From positions 4,278,001-4,342,000 of the forward strand of contig NZ_CP139965.1 of assembly GCF_034424375.1 (NCBI RefSeq): a stretch of DNA of 64,000 bases. The letters are read 5' to 3'. The notes under the pieces were generated by a model. That model was not told where the DNA came from. It made no database searches and worked only from the letters and a program-made list of their open reading frames with translations. Of this stretch, positions 53,938 to 61,357 are shown one piece after another. The translations under genes and the position numbers were made by a program. Source of the stretch: Paraburkholderia kururiensis (lineage in GTDB: Bacteria; Pseudomonadota; Gammaproteobacteria; Burkholderiales; Burkholderiaceae). How positions within the stretch are numbered: the stretch's first letter is position 1; the number at the start of each line of letters is the position of its first letter.

Positions 53938-54316
53938 GGTGGCGAGTCGGAACGGAGAGGGTGGAGCGACGTGCTGCGGATGCGCAGTGCGGGTTCAAGC
54001 ATAAAGCGCCCGGCATTGTAGCGCGCACGCCGTCGAGGTCAGGAACGCGAAGTGCGCGCTTTGCGAAGCAACGATAGCGAATAGGGAATGGCGAGCCGAT
54101 ATCTCGAATTAGCTAATGCATTTGAGCCGAAAATGGCGTGGACTATTTTGTCGCTTCATGATGAGACCGGCTACCTGCAAGGCTGGGCGAGGAGTTGGTC
54201 GATCGAATTCGTTTTGCATCAAAGAATCGTCAAATCAAGCTATATATAGCTTAAATGCACTAAATATAGCCCGACTGGTTGTTAGCACTCTATGAGGCGG
54301 ATTGCACAATCGCGCC
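53938..54316. other. Divergent gap of 379 bp between mnmE and the HTH regulator gene
   Basis: No gene seen. The right part (54100-54300) is A/T-rich and carries a 16-bp palindrome described separately. mnmE promoter to the left, regulator promoter to the right. Confidence 0.55.
54237..54252. promoter_or_regulatory. Candidate operator of the HTH regulator
   Basis: AAGCTATATATAGCTT, a perfect 16-bp palindrome 65 bp before the regulator start, followed by a degenerate copy ACTAAATATAGC (54259-54270). Two spaced copies near a regulator's own promoter suggest autoregulation. Confidence 0.55.
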
Positions 54317-54739
54317 ATGCCAACGCCCGAAGAAAAAGCCGCTTTTACCGAACGACTCAAGTTCGCGATGAAGCGCGCGCCCGAAAAGCTTCGCGGCGGT
54401 ACTGACCTCGCGATGCATTTCAATCTGCGCTATCACGGTGAGCCAGTATCGCCCCAAACGGCCCACAAGTGGCTGACCGGACGCACCATTCCAAAGGAAG
54501 ACAAACTGCGCACGCTGGCCGAATGGTTCAGCGTCGATCTGCATTGGCTGCATTACGGACCGCCCTCCGGCGGCACCGGCTCCGCAACGGTGCCGAAGCC
54601 GCTGCCGCGCGACGAAAAGTATCCGCTGTCGCCTGAAGCGTTGGAACTGGCCTCGAAGATCGAGGCACTGTCGCCGCATCATCGCTATCTCGTGGAAGAA
54701 CTCATTTCGGAGTTCTACGGTAACGCCGGCAAAAGCTGA
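54317..54739 (+). CDS. HTH (XRE/phage repressor-like) transcriptional regulator
   Basis: 140 residues. The helix-turn-helix region lies in residues 25-65 (TDLAMHFNLRYHGEPVSPQ, TAHKWLTGRTIPKEDKLRTL), then AEWFSVDLHWLHYGPP, a pattern of prophage-type regulators common in Burkholderia. The C-terminus ends in a short helix. Start ATG at 54317 (MPTPEEKAAFTERL); a TTG five codons earlier is possible. It interrupts the otherwise conserved mnmE-yidC neighbourhood and has its own palindromic upstream region. Confidence 0.8.
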   Translation: MPTPEEKAAFTERLKFAMKRAPEKLRGGTDLAMHFNLRYHGEPVSPQTAHKWLTGRTIPKEDKLRTLAEWFSVDLHWLHYGPPSGGTGSATVPKPLPRDEKYPLSPEALELASKIEALSPHHRYLVEELISEFYGNAGKS

Positions 54740-54794
54740 CCACGCGAAGCGAGTCGGCTCGTTGTGATGTGTTGCCGGCCGCACGACGCCCCAA

Positions 54795-54836
54795 AAGAAA
54801 AAGCCGCCCGGGTCGATAACCGGGCGGCTTTCTTTG
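54795..54836. terminator. Bidirectional terminator between the HTH gene and yidC
   Basis: Stem AAGCCGCCCGG / CCGGGCGGCTT with loop GTCGATAA-type, T-rich on the plus side (TTTCTTT) and A-rich on the other (AAAAGAAAAA), so it can serve both convergent genes. Confidence 0.9.
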
Positions 54837-54851
54837 CAACGCGGGCGACGG

Positions 54852-56510
54852 TCAGGCCGCCTTCTTCTTCTGACCCATCATGCGCGTGATGTACCACTGC
54901 TGCGCGATGGAAAGCACGTTGTTCACCACGTAGTACAGCACGAGGCCGGCCGGGAAGAAGAAGAACATGACCGAAAAGGCGATCGGCATGAACATCATCA
55001 TCTTGGCCTGCACGGGGTCCGGCGGCGTGGGGTTGAGCTTCGTCTGCAGGAACATCGAGACGGCCATCAGCACCGGCAGGATGAAGTAGGGGTCTTGCTG
55101 CGAGAGGTCGTGAATCCACAGAATCCACGGCGCGCCGCGCATTTCGACCGACGAGAGCAGCACCCAGTACAGCGAGATGAACACCGGAATCTGGATCACC
55201 ACCGGCAGACAGCCGCCGAACGGATTGACCTTCTCGGTCTTGTAGAGCTCCATCAGCGCGGCGTTCATCTTCTGCGGGTCGCTCTTGAAGCGCTCGCGCA
55301 GCGCCTGCATGCGAGGCGTGATCTCCTTCATGCGCGCCATCGACTTGTAGCTCGCCGCCGAAAGCGGGAAGAACACGGCCTTGATGAGCACGGTGAGCAG
55401 CACGATCGCCCAGCCCCAGTTGCCCACCACGCTGTGAATCTTTTCGAGCAGCCAGAAGAGCGGCTTCGCGATGATCGTGACCCAGCCGTAGTCCTTCACG
55501 AGTTCGAGCCCGGGCGCGATGCCTTCGAGCATGCGCTCTTCTTCCGGGCCGGCGAAGAGACGTGCCGACACGTCAGCCGACTGCCCCGGCGCAATGGTGC
55601 CCACCGGCTCCTTCACGCCGACGCGGTACAGCGTCGGGTCGATCTTCTCCACGTACATGTCGCGCTTCGCACCCTGCTTCGGAATCCACGCGGTGGCGAA
55701 GTAGTGCTGCACCATCGCGACCCAGCCGTTGTCCGACGAGCTCGCGTAGTCCTGCTTGTTCTTGTCGATGTCGCTAAACGAGATCTTCTGGAAGTGATGC
55801 TCGTTCGTGTAGACCGCCGGCCCGATGAACGTGTGCGAGAAGCGCGGCGTTTCCACGGGCTGGCTGTCGCGCACCAGTTCCATGTAGACCGTAGGCGTGA
55901 CGGGCGCGGTGCCGACGTTGTCGATCTTCGTGTCCACGCCGATCACGTAGCTGCCGCGCGTGAACGTGTACGTCTTCACGACCTTCACACCGCCTTTCAC
56001 GGGCGACTCGAAGCTCAGCTGGAACGAATTTGCGTTGCCGGTCAGTTCACGCGGACCGGCGGCCGGCGTGAAGACGTCGTTGTGATTCGGGAAGTCGCCG
56101 CCGAGCAAACCCGTGCGGGCCAGATACGTGTGGTCCTTCGTGTGGTCGAAGAGCGTGATGTACTGGTTCGGCTTGCCGTCTTCTTCCTTCACGAGCGAGA
56201 GCTTGGCCAGCGTGCCGCCGCGCGTGTCGATCTCGCCGTCATAGACGTCGGTGCGGAAATGCACGAGCTGCGCCTGCGCGGCAGGCGCCGTATTCGCGGG
56301 CGCGGCGCCGCTGGCGGCCGGCAGGGTCTGGGCGGCCTCCGGCGTTGCGGAAGCCGCGGTGGCACCCGAAGCTCCGCCTGCGGCGGTCTGGGTAGGCGTC
56401 GCGCTCGGGAAGAACATCGACGGGCGTCCGTGGTCGCGTTGCCAGTTGTCGAACAGCATGACCGCTGACATGAAGAAGATGACCCATAGGACGGTGCGTT
56501 TGATATCCAT
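54852..56510 (-). CDS. yidC: Membrane protein insertase YidC
   Basis: Inserts and folds inner-membrane proteins alone or with SecYEG. 552 residues: N-terminal helix (TVLWVIFFMSAVMLF), Pro/Ala-rich linker, large periplasmic P1 domain, and the five-helix 60KD_IMP core (NWGWAIVLLTVLIKAVFFPLS; ...NPFGGCLPVVIQIPVFISLY). Ends with KKKA-type residues that contact ribosomes. It follows yidD by 8 bp within the conserved rpmH-rnpA-yidD-yidC order. Confidence 0.95.
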   Translation of the reverse strand: MDIKRTVLWVIFFMSAVMLFDNWQRDHGRPSMFFPSATPTQTAAGGASGATAASATPEAAQTLPAASGAAPANTAPAAQAQLVHFRTDVYDGEIDTRGGTLAKLSLVKEEDGKPNQYITLFDHTKDHTYLARTGLLGGDFPNHNDVFTPAAGPRELTGNANSFQLSFESPVKGGVKVVKTYTFTRGSYVIGVDTKIDNVGTAPVTPTVYMELVRDSQPVETPRFSHTFIGPAVYTNEHHFQKISFSDIDKNKQDYASSSDNGWVAMVQHYFATAWIPKQGAKRDMYVEKIDPTLYRVGVKEPVGTIAPGQSADVSARLFAGPEEERMLEGIAPGLELVKDYGWVTIIAKPLFWLLEKIHSVVGNWGWAIVLLTVLIKAVFFPLSAASYKSMARMKEITPRMQALRERFKSDPQKMNAALMELYKTEKVNPFGGCLPVVIQIPVFISLYWVLLSSVEMRGAPWILWIHDLSQQDPYFILPVLMAVSMFLQTKLNPTPPDPVQAKMMMFMPIAFSVMFFFFPAGLVLYYVVNNVLSIAQQWYITRMMGQKKKAA

Positions 56511-56518
56511 GCGTTGTC

Positions 56519-56770
56519 TCAGTGTCGATGGCGTGGCGCGTCAGCGCTTTGGGGAGTAGGTGGCGGGACCAGATCGATGCCGCCCGCGGAAAACGGATGG
56601 CACCGGCACAGACGCCTTGCCGCGAGGTAAGTACCACGCGCGGCGCCATGATACTGGATTGCTTCGCGCGCGTAGTCGGAACAGGAGGGGTAAAAGCGGC
56701 ACCGGTTGCCGAGCAGCGGGCTCACGGCAATCTTGTAGAAGCGCAGTAACGCGATCAGTACCGTTTGCAT
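56519..56770 (-). CDS. yidD: Membrane protein insertion efficiency factor YidD
   Basis: Small membrane-associated protein that helps YidC-dependent insertion. 83 residues from MQTVLIALLRFYKIAVSPLLG, with the Cys/Arg-rich core RCRFYPSCSDYAREAIQYHG and the CHPFSAGGIDLVPP end of the family. Located between rnpA and yidC as in most bacteria. A 190-bp gap separates it from rnpA. Confidence 0.93.
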   Translation of the reverse strand: MQTVLIALLRFYKIAVSPLLGNRCRFYPSCSDYAREAIQYHGAARGTYLAARRLCRCHPFSAGGIDLVPPPTPQSADAPRHRH

Positions 56771-56963
56771 GGCAGTGCGGCAAGGTGAAGCCGCGAAGAG
56801 GAGCGGATAACGGGCTTTTTGCCGCGCTGCTTGCCCCGGTTGGGCCGTGGGCGCCTTCCGCTTGGCGGAGCGGCCGGCGTTCGTGCGGCAAGCGCGATTG
56901 CAGTGGTAGCGTTCGCGCTCCGCCCGGATCGTAGCAGGTCGCCTACGTCGCTTGCCGTCATGG

Positions 56964-57467
56964 TCACGCCGGCGCTGTCTTGCCGGAGCCAGGCGCCCCA
57001 GGAGCGGTCGGCTCCGTGGGCTGTACCGCTTGCGGCGCCTCGCCTGAGCCTGGCTGAACACCTTGCGGTGCCGTCTGCGCTTCGCGCTTCGCGATCTCGC
57101 GTGCGGCCTTGTCGAGCAACATGCCGATCTCGGCGCGGCACAACGCTTTCAGCGGCGGCGAGGAGGCGCTCGGCAAAGCCTTGCGGTCGATGCGCGTATG
57201 CAGACGCAACAGCACGTCCCAGCCGCCGAACTCGGCACGGCGCACCCGGAATGCCTCGCGCGCGACGCGGCGCACGAGGTTGCGCGTGACTGCGCGCGGC
57301 GCGAACTTCTTGCCGATCACGAGGCCGAGGCGCGCTTCGTTGCCGGTGGGCCGGCCGTACACCACGAAGTGCGCCGAACGGCGCCACGGACGCAAACGAA
57401 AAACGGATGAGAACTCATCCGTTTTCAGCAGCCTTGCGGCTTTGGGAAAGGCGGCTTGCGCTTGCAA
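56964..57467 (-). CDS. rnpA: Ribonuclease P protein component (inferred TTG start)
   Basis: Protein subunit of RNase P, which matures tRNA 5' ends. The core (FPKAARLLKTDEFSSVFRLR ... FVVYGRPTGNEARLGLVIGKKFAPRAVTRNLVRRVAREAFR) carries the RNR motif RNLVRRVAREAFR. About 167 residues if starting at TTG 57467 (MQAQAAFPKAAR), the start I expect in this group; TTG at 57536 gives 190. The C-terminus has an extra Pro/Gln/Gly-rich tail of about 35 residues not needed for the fold. Just after rpmH. Confidence 0.9.
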   Translation of the reverse strand: MQAQAAFPKAARLLKTDEFSSVFRLRPWRRSAHFVVYGRPTGNEARLGLVIGKKFAPRAVTRNLVRRVAREAFRVRRAEFGGWDVLLRLHTRIDRKALPSASSPPLKALCRAEIGMLLDKAAREIAKREAQTAPQGVQPGSGEAPQAVQPTEPTAPGAPGSGKTAPA

Positions 57468-57553
57468 CGGAACTGGGCCTGATGCGGCGCGCAGATCCGG
57501 TTTCGCGCTGGCGCGAGTGCCGGAACCGGCGCGCAATCCGCTCGCTGCGCGCC

Positions 57554-57688
57554 TTAGACGGCGAGGCGCTTGCGGCCCTTCGCGCGGCGGGCGTTGATCA
57601 CTTTGCGGCCGCCCGCGGTCTTCATGCGAACGCGGAAGCCATGGGTGCGCTTACGGCGCGTCACGGAAGGTTGGAAAGTACGTTTCAT
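57554..57688 (-). CDS. rpmH: 50S ribosomal protein L34
   Basis: 44 residues, MKRTFQPSVTRRKRTHGF then RVRMKTAGGRKVINARRAKG, the invariant L34 sequence. First gene of the leftward rpmH-rnpA-yidD-yidC unit, divergent from dnaA. Confidence 0.97.
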   Translation of the reverse strand: MKRTFQPSVTRRKRTHGFRVRMKTAGGRKVINARRAKGRKRLAV

Positions 57689-58221
57689 GTTGATCTCACT
57701 TGTCGAGAGTCGGTTGCCGGCCTGCTCGCCGGGATCCACCGCGCGGACATCGCTGCGGGTATCGCATGGAAGGCTGCATGGGCAGCCGCATCTCACGCGC
57801 GCATTTCACGCTACGACCAGCCGATAACCGGCATGACCAGCGTCAGCACCGGCCACACAAGGCGACAACCGGCAGGTCAAGGGATTTGGTTTTCGCGGAA
57901 CCCGCTATTTAAGCTGGTTTTCTCTTGGTCGTCAATAGTTTAGGCGGTGGCTCGGGTGGTGGCCCAGGCTGCTCCGGGAGGGCGCCGCCTCCACGCCGGC
58001 CCTTGATCCGGCCCTGTGGATAACTCCCTTGCCCCTGGAGTTTGGCGGTAGAATCTCGCCTTGATCCCAAGAATCCTGCACCACGCTCCGGCTTGGCCCG
58101 CTTGCGCAAACGCTTGCTGCGCGGACCCGGCGGGGCGTTGTCCGCCTGCTGTCCGGGCCTCGTCGTGTTTGCTCGACGGCGGTGGCAGACGGAGGCGGTG
58201 CATACAAAACGAAGCAACTTG
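57689..58221. other. rpmH-dnaA divergent region (533 bp)
   Basis: No gene seen. It contains promoters for rpmH and dnaA and one perfect DnaA box, but no cluster of boxes and no DnaA-trio-like element, so it does not look like a complete origin even though this is a common origin site in other bacteria. Confidence 0.65.
58015..58023 (-). promoter_or_regulatory. DnaA box upstream of dnaA
   Basis: Perfect TGTGGATAA (complement of TTATCCACA) just before a possible dnaA promoter (TTGCCC at 58029-58034, TAGAAT at 58049-58054). Fits autoregulation of dnaA. Confidence 0.75.
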
Positions 58222-59808
58222 ATGAACGATTTCTGGCAACACTGTTCCGCACTGCTGGAGCGTGAATTGACGCCCCAGCAGTACGTGACGTGGATAAAAC
58301 CGTTGGCCCCGGTCGCCTTCGACGCCGCAGCGAACACGCTGCGCATTGCAGCGCCGAACCGCTTCAAGCTCGACTGGGTCAAGAGCCAGTTTTCCGGTCG
58401 CATTGCCGATCTGGCGCGCGAGTTCTGGCAGGCGCCGATCGATGTCCAGTTCGTGCTCGATCCCAAGGGCGGCGTGCGGCCGCCCGCCGCGCCGCGCGCA
58501 CCGCTTGGCCCGCTCGGTGCTGCCGCGACGCCGGGCGCGGCGGCCGTGGATTCCGCGGTAGGCGCCGTGCAGGCCGCGCATGCGGCTCATGCGGCGGTCC
58601 AGGTCGCCCAGGTGGCGACGGCCGGCAACGGTGCAAACCAGATCGCCGACGACGCTGCAGACCTCGACCTCCCCAGCCTCGACGCCAATGAAGCCGCGGC
58701 GGCGCGTCGTACGTGGCGCCCGGGCGGCAATGCGGCGGCCGCAGCCGGCAATGGCGCAGCGGGCAACGAAGCCGACCCCACCTACGAGCGCTCCAAGCTG
58801 AATCCCGTGCTCACCTTCGATAACTTCGTGACCGGCAAGGCGAACCAGCTCGCCCGCGCCGCCGCGATCCAGGTGGCCGACAACCCCGGCATCTCCTACA
58901 ACCCGCTGTTCCTGTACGGCGGCGTGGGTCTCGGCAAGACCCACCTGATTCACGCCATCGGCAACCAGCTGCTGATGGACAAGCCCGGCGCGCGCATTCG
59001 CTACATCCACGCGGAGCAGTACGTGTCCGACGTCGTGAAGGCGTACCAGCGCAAGGCGTTCGACGATTTCAAACGCTACTACCATTCGCTCGATCTTCTG
59101 CTGATCGACGACATTCAGTTCTTCTCGGGCAAGTCGCGCACGCAGGAAGAGTTCTTCTATGCGTTCGAGGCGCTAGTGGCGAACAAGGCGCAGGTGATCA
59201 TCACCAGCGACACGTATCCGAAAGAGATTTCCGGCATCGACGACCGCCTGATTTCGCGCTTCGACTCCGGCCTGACCGTGGCCATCGAGCCGCCCGAGCT
59301 CGAAATGCGCGTGGCCATCCTGATGCGCAAGGCGCAGTCCGAAGGGGTAAGCCTGAACGAGGACGTCGCGTTCTTCGTGGCCAAGCATCTGCGCTCGAAC
59401 GTGCGCGAACTGGAAGGCGCGCTGCGCAAGATCCTCGCTTATTCGAAGTTCCACGGCCGCGAGATTTCGATCGAGCTCACCAAGGAAGCGCTGAAAGATC
59501 TGCTCACGGTGCAGAACCGGCAGATTTCGGTGGAAAACATCCAGAAGACGGTGGCCGATTTCTACAGCATCAAGGTCGCGGACATGTACTCGAAGAAGCG
59601 TCCGGCGAATATCGCGCGGCCGCGGCAGATCGCCATGTACCTCGCGAAGGAGCTGACGCAGAAGAGCCTGCCCGAAATCGGCGAGCTGTTCGGTGGCCGC
59701 GATCACACGACCGTGCTGCACGCCGTGCGCAAGATCGCCGACGAACGCAGCAAGGACGCCCAGCTCAATCACGAACTGCATGTGCTGGAACAGACGTTGA
59801 AGGGATAG
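58222..59808 (+). CDS. dnaA: Chromosomal replication initiator DnaA
   Basis: Replication initiator ATPase. 528 residues: domain I (MNDFWQHCSALLERELTPQQY), a long Ala/Gly/Pro-rich domain II (about residues 85-180), AAA+ domain III with Walker A GGVGLGKTHLIHAIGNQLL, Walker B LLIDDIQFFSGK, and domain IV with the DNA-binding signature GGRDHTTVLHAVRKI. Start at 58222 matches the family; the open frame to 58042 does not. Followed by dnaN and gyrB. Confidence 0.97.
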   Translation: MNDFWQHCSALLERELTPQQYVTWIKPLAPVAFDAAANTLRIAAPNRFKLDWVKSQFSGRIADLAREFWQAPIDVQFVLDPKGGVRPPAAPRAPLGPLGAAATPGAAAVDSAVGAVQAAHAAHAAVQVAQVATAGNGANQIADDAADLDLPSLDANEAAAARRTWRPGGNAAAAAGNGAAGNEADPTYERSKLNPVLTFDNFVTGKANQLARAAAIQVADNPGISYNPLFLYGGVGLGKTHLIHAIGNQLLMDKPGARIRYIHAEQYVSDVVKAYQRKAFDDFKRYYHSLDLLLIDDIQFFSGKSRTQEEFFYAFEALVANKAQVIITSDTYPKEISGIDDRLISRFDSGLTVAIEPPELEMRVAILMRKAQSEGVSLNEDVAFFVAKHLRSNVRELEGALRKILAYSKFHGREISIELTKEALKDLLTVQNRQISVENIQKTVADFYSIKVADMYSKKRPANIARPRQIAMYLAKELTQKSLPEIGELFGGRDHTTVLHAVRKIADERSKDAQLNHELHVLEQTLKG

Positions 59809-60141
59809 CGGGACCGGTTGCCACTGTTGCAGATTGCGGCCCAATCGCGGCCGCAGACGCGTCTGCCGCCGGGGCCGGCTGCGCCGTTGAAACACAGGCG
59901 GGAAGGGCAGTGTAGCGGGGCGGCAAGGCAGCGTGAGCCCCCTCTGTTTATTTCGCAGAACACCCCCATTTTGGGGAAGTGGTTCCGTTTTCAGGCACAA
60001 TACAGGTTTAACCGCCCGGCGGTCGCGGGCGGGATTTTCACGCCGAGGCCGGTGCTGCACGCAGGCGCCGGCGGGGGACCGGGGCCGCGCGGTGACGAGC
60101 CGGGCGAGACGCGCAGGCCGTCACATCAACGAAGGAACTCT
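59809..60141. other. dnaA-dnaN gap (333 bp)
   Basis: No gene seen. Contains a small hairpin CCCCCATTTTGGGG-like (59972-59985 region), an A/T-rich stretch and GAAGGAAC for dnaN. A separate dnaN promoter is likely around 59970-60010. Confidence 0.5.
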
Positions 60142-61245
60142 ATGCAACTGGTCAAGACCGAACGCGATAACCTCCTCAGGCCGCTGCAAACGGTGAGCGG
60201 CATTGTCGAACGCCGCCACACGTTGCCGATCCTCGCCAATCTGCTGATCACCAAAACCGGTTCCGATGTGTCGTTCCTGTCCACGGACCTCGAACTTCAG
60301 ATCACCACGCGCGCCGATTTCGGCGTAGGCAGCGATTCCATCGCAACGACGGTGGCTGCCCGCAAGCTGCTGGACATCCTGCGCGCCATGCCCGGCGGCG
60401 AGGTGAGCCTGTCACTCTCCGACAAACGCCTGACCGTGCAGTCGGGCAAGAGCCGCTTCGCCCTGCAGACGCTCGCCGCGGACGAGTTCCCCACCGTCGC
60501 GCAAGCTAAAGACTTCGGCGCGAGCCTCACGGTTCCGCAAAAAACGTTCCGCCAGTTGCTGGGCCAGGTGTATTTCGCCATGGCGCAGCAGGACATCCGC
60601 TACTACCTGAACGGCATGCTGCTCGTGGTGGACGGCGATCAGCTGATGGCAGTCGCGACGGATGGCCACCGCCTTGCGTTCTCGTCGATGAAGATCGAAG
60701 GCTCGTTCCCGCGCCAGGAAGTCATCATTCCGCGCAAGACGATTCTCGAACTTCAGCGCCTGCTCGAAGATATCGACGACACGCTGAAAATCGACATCGC
60801 GCAGACCCAGGTGAAGTTCACCTTCGGCCAGGTCGAGCTCGTGTCGAAGCTCGTGGAAGGCAAGTTCCCCGACTTCCAGCGGGTCATTCCGAAGTCGCAC
60901 AAGAACACGTTCCTGATTGGCCGCGAAGAACTCCAGCACTCGCTGCAGCGCGCGGCCATTCTCACGTCCGACAAGTTCAAGGGCGTGCGCTGCATCATGC
61001 AGCCGGGTCAGCTGAAGATCATGTCCACGAACGCGGACCAGGAGGAGGCGCAGGAAGAACTGGAGATCGCCTATCAAGGCGACACCATCGACATCGGGTT
61101 CAACGTCACGTACCTGCTCGACGTACTCGCGAACCTGAAGGTCGACATGCTGCAGGTGAGCCTGGGCGATGCCAGTTCCAGCGCGCTCATCACCATTCCA
61201 GAGAACGAACAGTTCAAGTATGTGGTGATGCCAATGCGCATCTGA
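60142..61245 (+). CDS. dnaN: DNA polymerase III sliding clamp, beta subunit
   Basis: Ring-shaped processivity clamp. 367 residues, start MQLVKTERDNLLRPLQTVSG with a GAAGGAAC site, three clamp domains, and the C-terminal VVMPMRI. The frame is open upstream to 59818 but not coding in character. Confidence 0.97.
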   Translation: MQLVKTERDNLLRPLQTVSGIVERRHTLPILANLLITKTGSDVSFLSTDLELQITTRADFGVGSDSIATTVAARKLLDILRAMPGGEVSLSLSDKRLTVQSGKSRFALQTLAADEFPTVAQAKDFGASLTVPQKTFRQLLGQVYFAMAQQDIRYYLNGMLLVVDGDQLMAVATDGHRLAFSSMKIEGSFPRQEVIIPRKTILELQRLLEDIDDTLKIDIAQTQVKFTFGQVELVSKLVEGKFPDFQRVIPKSHKNTFLIGREELQHSLQRAAILTSDKFKGVRCIMQPGQLKIMSTNADQEEAQEELEIAYQGDTIDIGFNVTYLLDVLANLKVDMLQVSLGDASSSALITIPENEQFKYVVMPMRI

Positions 61246-61265
61246 CGCCGCAAAAAAACAAGAAC

Positions 61266-61298
61266 ACCAGGGGGCGCAGCGCCCCTTTGGCGTTTTTA
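61266..61298 (+). terminator. Hairpin after dnaN
   Basis: GGGGGCGC / GCGCCCC stem (61270-61285) followed after a few bases by GGCGTTTTT. Possible weak terminator or attenuator between dnaN and gyrB. Confidence 0.5.
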
Positions 61299-61357
61299 TG
61301 GCTTTTTGAAACGTATCGAGCAGCAACACTGGCAGTAACGCAGAACCGGAAAATTCC

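Noticed and set aside
57689..58221. Chromosome origin in the rpmH-dnaA gap
   Set aside because: Only one perfect DnaA box, located at a likely dnaA promoter, and no triplet or AT-rich unwinding element; the modules at 15-19 kb fit much better.
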